The translations under genes and the position numbers were made by a program. The notes beneath the pieces were generated by a model. The model was given only the letters and a program-made list of their open reading frames with translations, ran no database searches and was not told the origin of the DNA. A DNA stretch of 64,000 bases, taken from the NCBI RefSeq assembly GCF_003987565.1, contig NZ_NGJY01000001.1, positions 496,001 to 560,000 on the forward strand. The letters run 5' to 3'. Position 1 is the first letter of the stretch, and every line of letters begins with the position of its first letter. Source of the DNA: Vagococcus fessus. Its GTDB lineage: Bacteria > Bacillota > Bacilli > Lactobacillales > Vagococcaceae. Shown piece after piece: positions 61,832 to 64,000 of the stretch.

Positions 61832-61845
61832 TGTTTGCGTTTTCA
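61832..61845 (-). promoter_or_regulatory. cre site of the nucleoside hydrolase gene
   Basis: On the minus strand TGAAAACGCAAACA matches the CcpA consensus at 13 of 14 positions and lies just downstream of a TATAAT (61856-61851). Binding would block transcription when glucose is present. Confidence 0.65.
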
Positions 61846-61856
61846 AATTTATTATA

Positions 61857-62119
61857 CCTTAACTAACTAAACATTTCTATATACATATAAATAAAAGTTT
61901 ATAAACGATTGGTTTTCAGTCATCATATAGCCCCATAAGTTTCCCGCATCGGATAAAATCAACTAAGATTTTATACTGTGCTACTCTTTCGAGATTGTCC
62001 CCCTACAGCTACAACAAATTTAAAGGATAGTTGTATCTCCCAAGAAAAGTCTTATTTTTAAGCAGACTAACTGCTCCTTATAGGATTGCAGTATAAACAA
62101 AAATACCGTACAATTAATT
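61857..62119. other. Gene-free stretch with a coding relic
   Basis: The region between the nucleoside hydrolase promoter and the possible small RNA has no intact gene. GC is locally higher around 61925-62025. The minus strand carries a relic frame, given separately. A perfect 8-bp stem (ATAAAATC and complement) lies at 61953-61974. Confidence 0.45.
61916..62005 (-). pseudogene. C-terminal relic of an unidentified gene
   Basis: A frame of 29 codons between two stops reads as natural protein (L-E-R-V-A-Q-Y-K-I-L-V-D-F-I-R) and ends in L-Y-D-D. It has no start. The family is not recognised. A remnant of a mobile or phage gene is possible. Confidence 0.3.
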
Positions 62120-62175
62120 TGTTCAGAATCAATTATGTAAGTACTTTAGTCCCTAGCTAAAGTGCTTTTCTTTTT
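62086..62175 (+). ncRNA. Candidate small RNA with its own promoter and terminator
   Basis: TTGCAG (62086-62091), 17 bp, TACAAT (62109-62114) form a good promoter. A transcript from about 62120 would end at a hairpin, AAGTACTTTAG with its complement (62139-62167), followed by a T-rich tail. It would be about 55 nt long. It contains no frame beyond ATG-TAA. Confidence 0.45.
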
Positions 62176-62176
62176 A
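62137..62176 (+). terminator. Terminator of the candidate small RNA
   Basis: An 11-bp stem with one mismatch (AAGTACTTTAG / CTAAAGTGCTT) and loop TCCCTAG is followed by TTCTTTTT. Confidence 0.7.
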
Positions 62177-62235
62177 TATTCAATTAAATATTAATTAGTA
62201 CCACTTTGATTTGTTGCACAAAATGCACAGGAATT

Positions 62236-62433
62236 TTAAAAAAAATATTCTATAAATACTACGGTTATCGGTAAACCAAGATAACTCGACAACTTATCAG
62301 CTTCATCCAAATCAAAATTAATCAGCCCAGATTCTTTTAACCTATAGTCCTCCACGGAAATATCCAATAAACGAGAAGCTTCAAAAATAGAAATATTTCG
62401 CTGTTTTCTTAATGATATATATGTATCGTTCAT
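62236..62433 (-). CDS. Small XRE-like HTH protein
   Basis: The 65-residue protein has a Cro/CI-type HTH: L-R-K-Q-R-N-I-S-I-F-E-A-S-R-L-L-D-I-S-V-E-D-Y near the N-terminus and L-S-S-Y-L-G-L-P at the end. Two ATG codons are possible. GGAGG is 9 nt before the one at 62433, against 3 nt for the one at 62439, so the shorter form is chosen. It is divergent from the next HTH gene, like the repressor pairs of mobile elements. Confidence 0.65.
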   Translation of the reverse strand: MNDTYISLRKQRNISIFEASRLLDISVEDYRLKESGLINFDLDEADKLSSYLGLPITVVFIEYFF

Positions 62434-62574
62434 AATCATTTACCTCCCTCTACAAAAGATAATACTCCGTTAGTGCATAAAAAGCAACAGTTTTTATGTT
62501 ACAAAGTGTCCCAACTTTATTATACAAGTCCTTTCAACCCACTAAATAACATTCCGTTGTTTTAAATGCACAAA

Positions 62575-62588
62575 AAGAGTATACTCTT
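62575..62588. promoter_or_regulatory. 14-bp palindrome between divergent HTH genes
   Basis: AAGAGTATACTCTT is a perfect palindrome 27 bp upstream of the HTH gene at 62615. TGCACAAAAAG just before it and TGCATAAAAAG near 62475-62485 are near-copies. Both are likely operator parts. Confidence 0.5.
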
Positions 62589-62614
62589 AACTATAACTAC
62601 ATGGAGGTATAATT

Positions 62615-62932
62615 GTGGAAGATAACATTGTTGAAATATTTGGAAAACAACTGGATAAACTCATGCTTGATAAAAATATAACTGATTCCAAACTAGCTGA
62701 GGACTTAAATATGAATAGAAGTACAATAAATCGATGGCGTAGAGGTGTTCGAAGTCCTAATATGGATACCTTGCCCTTATTAGCTAAATACTTTAACGTC
62801 CCTGCTACAACCTTTATTACACCATTAAACGATAAAAAAGATATCCTAATCGCTATAGAAAAACTAGATGAAAAAAATCTATCTGATTTAAAAAGATATG
62901 TCCACTTCTTATTAACTAATCAAAATAATTAG
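62615..62932 (+). CDS. XRE-family HTH regulator A
   Basis: The 105-residue protein has a CI-type HTH (K-L-A-E-D-L-N-M-N-R-S-T-I-N-R-W-R-R-G) and then L-P-L-L-A-K-Y-F-N-V-P. The C-terminal 30 residues are a charged helix. It starts with GTG, 7 nt after GGAGG. It is a paralogue of the 63371 protein: both carry N-R-(S/T)-T-I-N-R-W-R-x-G and N-V-P/K-V-P with F-I. It may repress its own promoter. Confidence 0.8.
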   Translation: MEDNIVEIFGKQLDKLMLDKNITDSKLAEDLNMNRSTINRWRRGVRSPNMDTLPLLAKYFNVPATTFITPLNDKKDILIAIEKLDEKNLSDLKRYVHFLLTNQNN

Positions 62933-63017
62933 TTTACAGATAAAACAAAAAAACTACTTTATAAATAGTTTTAGTTAAAATCAATGCGTATTTAGTCTTA
63001 AAGGCGGTGAAATACCA

Positions 63018-63371
63018 ATGCATAAAAAATTAATTGGTAAACAATTAAGACAGATACGTAAAAAAAGAAAACTTACTCAAAATGAAGTTGCTAGTTTATT
63101 AGGAATTACACGTGCTGCATACTCTCATATAGAAAACGATAGAAATGAACTCAATATCAGCGCTCTGATTCAATTAGCTGATTTATTTAATATATCCATT
63201 GATTCGCTCTTAGGAATCACTACCAAACATAAGATAACTGAAGTTGAATTAGATAAAATATTTTTTAATAACATAACAATAAAATTTAACGATACTAAAC
63301 TTGATTCCAAAGATTCTCAACAAATTTATAATTTAATCTCCCAATATTTTTGGAAGAAGGAACAACAATAA
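63018..63371 (+). CDS. XRE-family HTH regulator B
   Basis: The 117-residue protein has a classical SinR/CI-type HTH (L-T-Q-N-E-V-A-S-L-L-G-I-T-R-A-A-Y-S-H-I-E-N) followed by A-D-L-F-N-I-S-I-D-S-L-L-G. The C-terminal 45 residues are unrelated to the neighbours. Its stop overlaps the start of the next gene (TAATG), so the two are translated together. AAAGGCGG precedes the ATG. Confidence 0.85.
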   Translation: MHKKLIGKQLRQIRKKRKLTQNEVASLLGITRAAYSHIENDRNELNISALIQLADLFNISIDSLLGITTKHKITEVELDKIFFNNITIKFNDTKLDSKDSQQIYNLISQYFWKKEQQ

Positions 63372-63679
63372 TGTCTATTTTTTCAGATAAACTAAGCCTT
63401 TTAATGAAGCAACAGAATATTTCAGATGAAGAACTTGCTGAACTTGTTGATGTAAATAGAACAACTATTAATCGTTGGCGGACTGGGGAACGAAATCCTA
63501 AGATGGATAAACTTCCTGAAATAGCAGATGTCTTTAAAGTCCCACCACAAATTTTTATCGGAAATGATAAAAATACTTCTGATTTAATCGAAGACTATTC
63601 AAATCTTAGTCCAAAGCAACAGAAATTATTACTAGAATATCTGCAAGAATTAAAACAAAAAGAAGAACCACTATATTAA
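63371..63679 (+). CDS. XRE-family HTH regulator C
   Basis: The 102-residue protein has the HTH segment E-E-L-A-E-L-V-D-V-N-R-T-T-I-N-R-W-R-T-G-E-R-N-P and F-K-V-P-P-Q-I-F-I, close to the protein at 62615. Its C-terminal helix (L-S-P-K-Q-Q-K-L-L-L-E-Y) is also similar. The frame opens at 63350, but AAGGA lies 9 nt before the ATG at 63371, which overlaps the previous stop. That start is chosen. Confidence 0.8.
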   Translation: MSIFSDKLSLLMKQQNISDEELAELVDVNRTTINRWRTGERNPKMDKLPEIADVFKVPPQIFIGNDKNTSDLIEDYSNLSPKQQKLLLEYLQELKQKEEPLY

Positions 63680-63696
63680 TTTATAGGGCTCTATAA

Positions 63697-63741
63697 TTTA
63701 AAGGACTGATGAATCAATTTTAGATCCATCAGTCCTTTTTA
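63697..63741 (+). terminator. Terminator of the HTH gene cluster
   Basis: AAAGGACTGATG-A-ATC pairs with GAT-C-CATCAGTCCTTT around a short A/T loop, followed by T2 and A/T-rich DNA. Confidence 0.8.
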
Positions 63742-63779
63742 ATTTTAGGGCTTAAAAAACATACCTTTCTCCTATATGA

Positions 63780-64000
63780 TTAATGTACGACCAAAAACAA
63801 ACGAAAGCGATGATGATTGATCGTCTACTGGATTACTCTGCCCCTTTAAAGAATCCCTATCGTTACTTTCACGATATCATGGACGCTTTTAGAATGAAGA
63901 AGCACGATTTATTTTTCACTCTTTTAAAAGAATTACCACAAACTTTAGATTCTGAACTTCGCAAGAATCTCCAAACCCTTTTAATATATGAAGTAAGTAT
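63780..64000 (+). pseudogene. ISL3-type transposase fragment, runs off the window
   Basis: The frame is open from just after a TGA at 63777 to the right edge. It has no ribosome site at its first ATG (63783). It reads K-Q-T-K-A-M-M-I-D-R-L-L-D-Y-S, then L-K-N-P-Y-R-Y-F-H-D-I and L-F-F-T-L-L-K-E-L-P. This resembles the region of ISL3/IS1251-type transposases just before their last catalytic Glu block. The 5' half of the gene is absent, so this is a truncated copy. The rest lies outside. Confidence 0.6.

Overview
The window is AT-rich and reads as the chromosome of a low-GC Gram-positive of the order Lactobacillales, most likely Enterococcaceae (Vagococcus- or Enterococcus-like). This rests on gene content: a WxL/DUF916/LPXTG surface cluster, a mannose PTS with a DUF956 gene and a sigma-54 promoter, an enterocin-A-type immunity gene, strong AGGAGG ribosome sites and occasional TTG/GTG starts. 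No ribosomal marker is present, so the genus is an inference. No rRNA, tRNA or CRISPR array was seen.

Layout. (1) 1-14.2 kb is a defence island, almost all on the minus strand: the end of a PD-(D/E)XK-like protein, a type I restriction-modification operon (hsdM-hsdS-hsdR), a three-gene unit of an EVE/PUA-like protein, an ABC-type ATPase and an HNH nuclease (Septu-like core plus a possible reader protein), and mcrB-mcrC. (2) 14.3-15.5 kb holds an ECF sigma factor and a probable membrane anti-sigma factor. (3) 15.9-35.2 kb is a cell-surface island: three Mga-like regulators, a SpaA-repeat LPXTG adhesin with 79 T(E/D)P tripeptides, a sortase, a DUF916-type WxL-interacting protein, five tandem small WxL proteins, a small LPXTG-like protein and a 1226-residue WxL protein. 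(4) 35.5-38.8 kb is the manXYZ-DUF956 operon behind a sigma-54 promoter. (5) 39-54.7 kb is mostly housekeeping and accessory metabolism: an Fe-alcohol dehydrogenase, a DUF2798 protein, two D-2-hydroxyacid dehydrogenases, a YfbR-like HD protein, a SulP transporter, an orphan bacteriocin immunity gene, an oppABCDF operon, a Gdx/SugE exporter behind an attenuator-like leader, a DJ-1/PfpI protein and a LOG protein. (6) 54.9-61.8 kb is a catabolic locus: nucleoside-type transporter, Fe-alcohol dehydrogenase, YczE-like membrane protein, TrpF-like barrel and PfkB kinase, divergent from an HTH-PfkB regulator that has lost its catalytic residue, and followed by a nucleoside hydrolase with a cre site. 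(7) 61.8-64 kb carries gene relics, a candidate small RNA, four small XRE-type HTH genes and an ISL3-type transposase fragment.

The strongest candidates for undescribed biology are the reader-ATPase-HNH trio (8.2-10.8 kb) and the kinase/TrpF-like/alcohol-dehydrogenase locus with its pseudokinase regulator (55-60.8 kb). Smaller leads are the leader upstream of the Gdx gene, the AGTGTAT palindromes around 38.9-40.8 kb and the possible small RNA at 62.1 kb. All functional statements come from reading motifs by eye; no database search was run.
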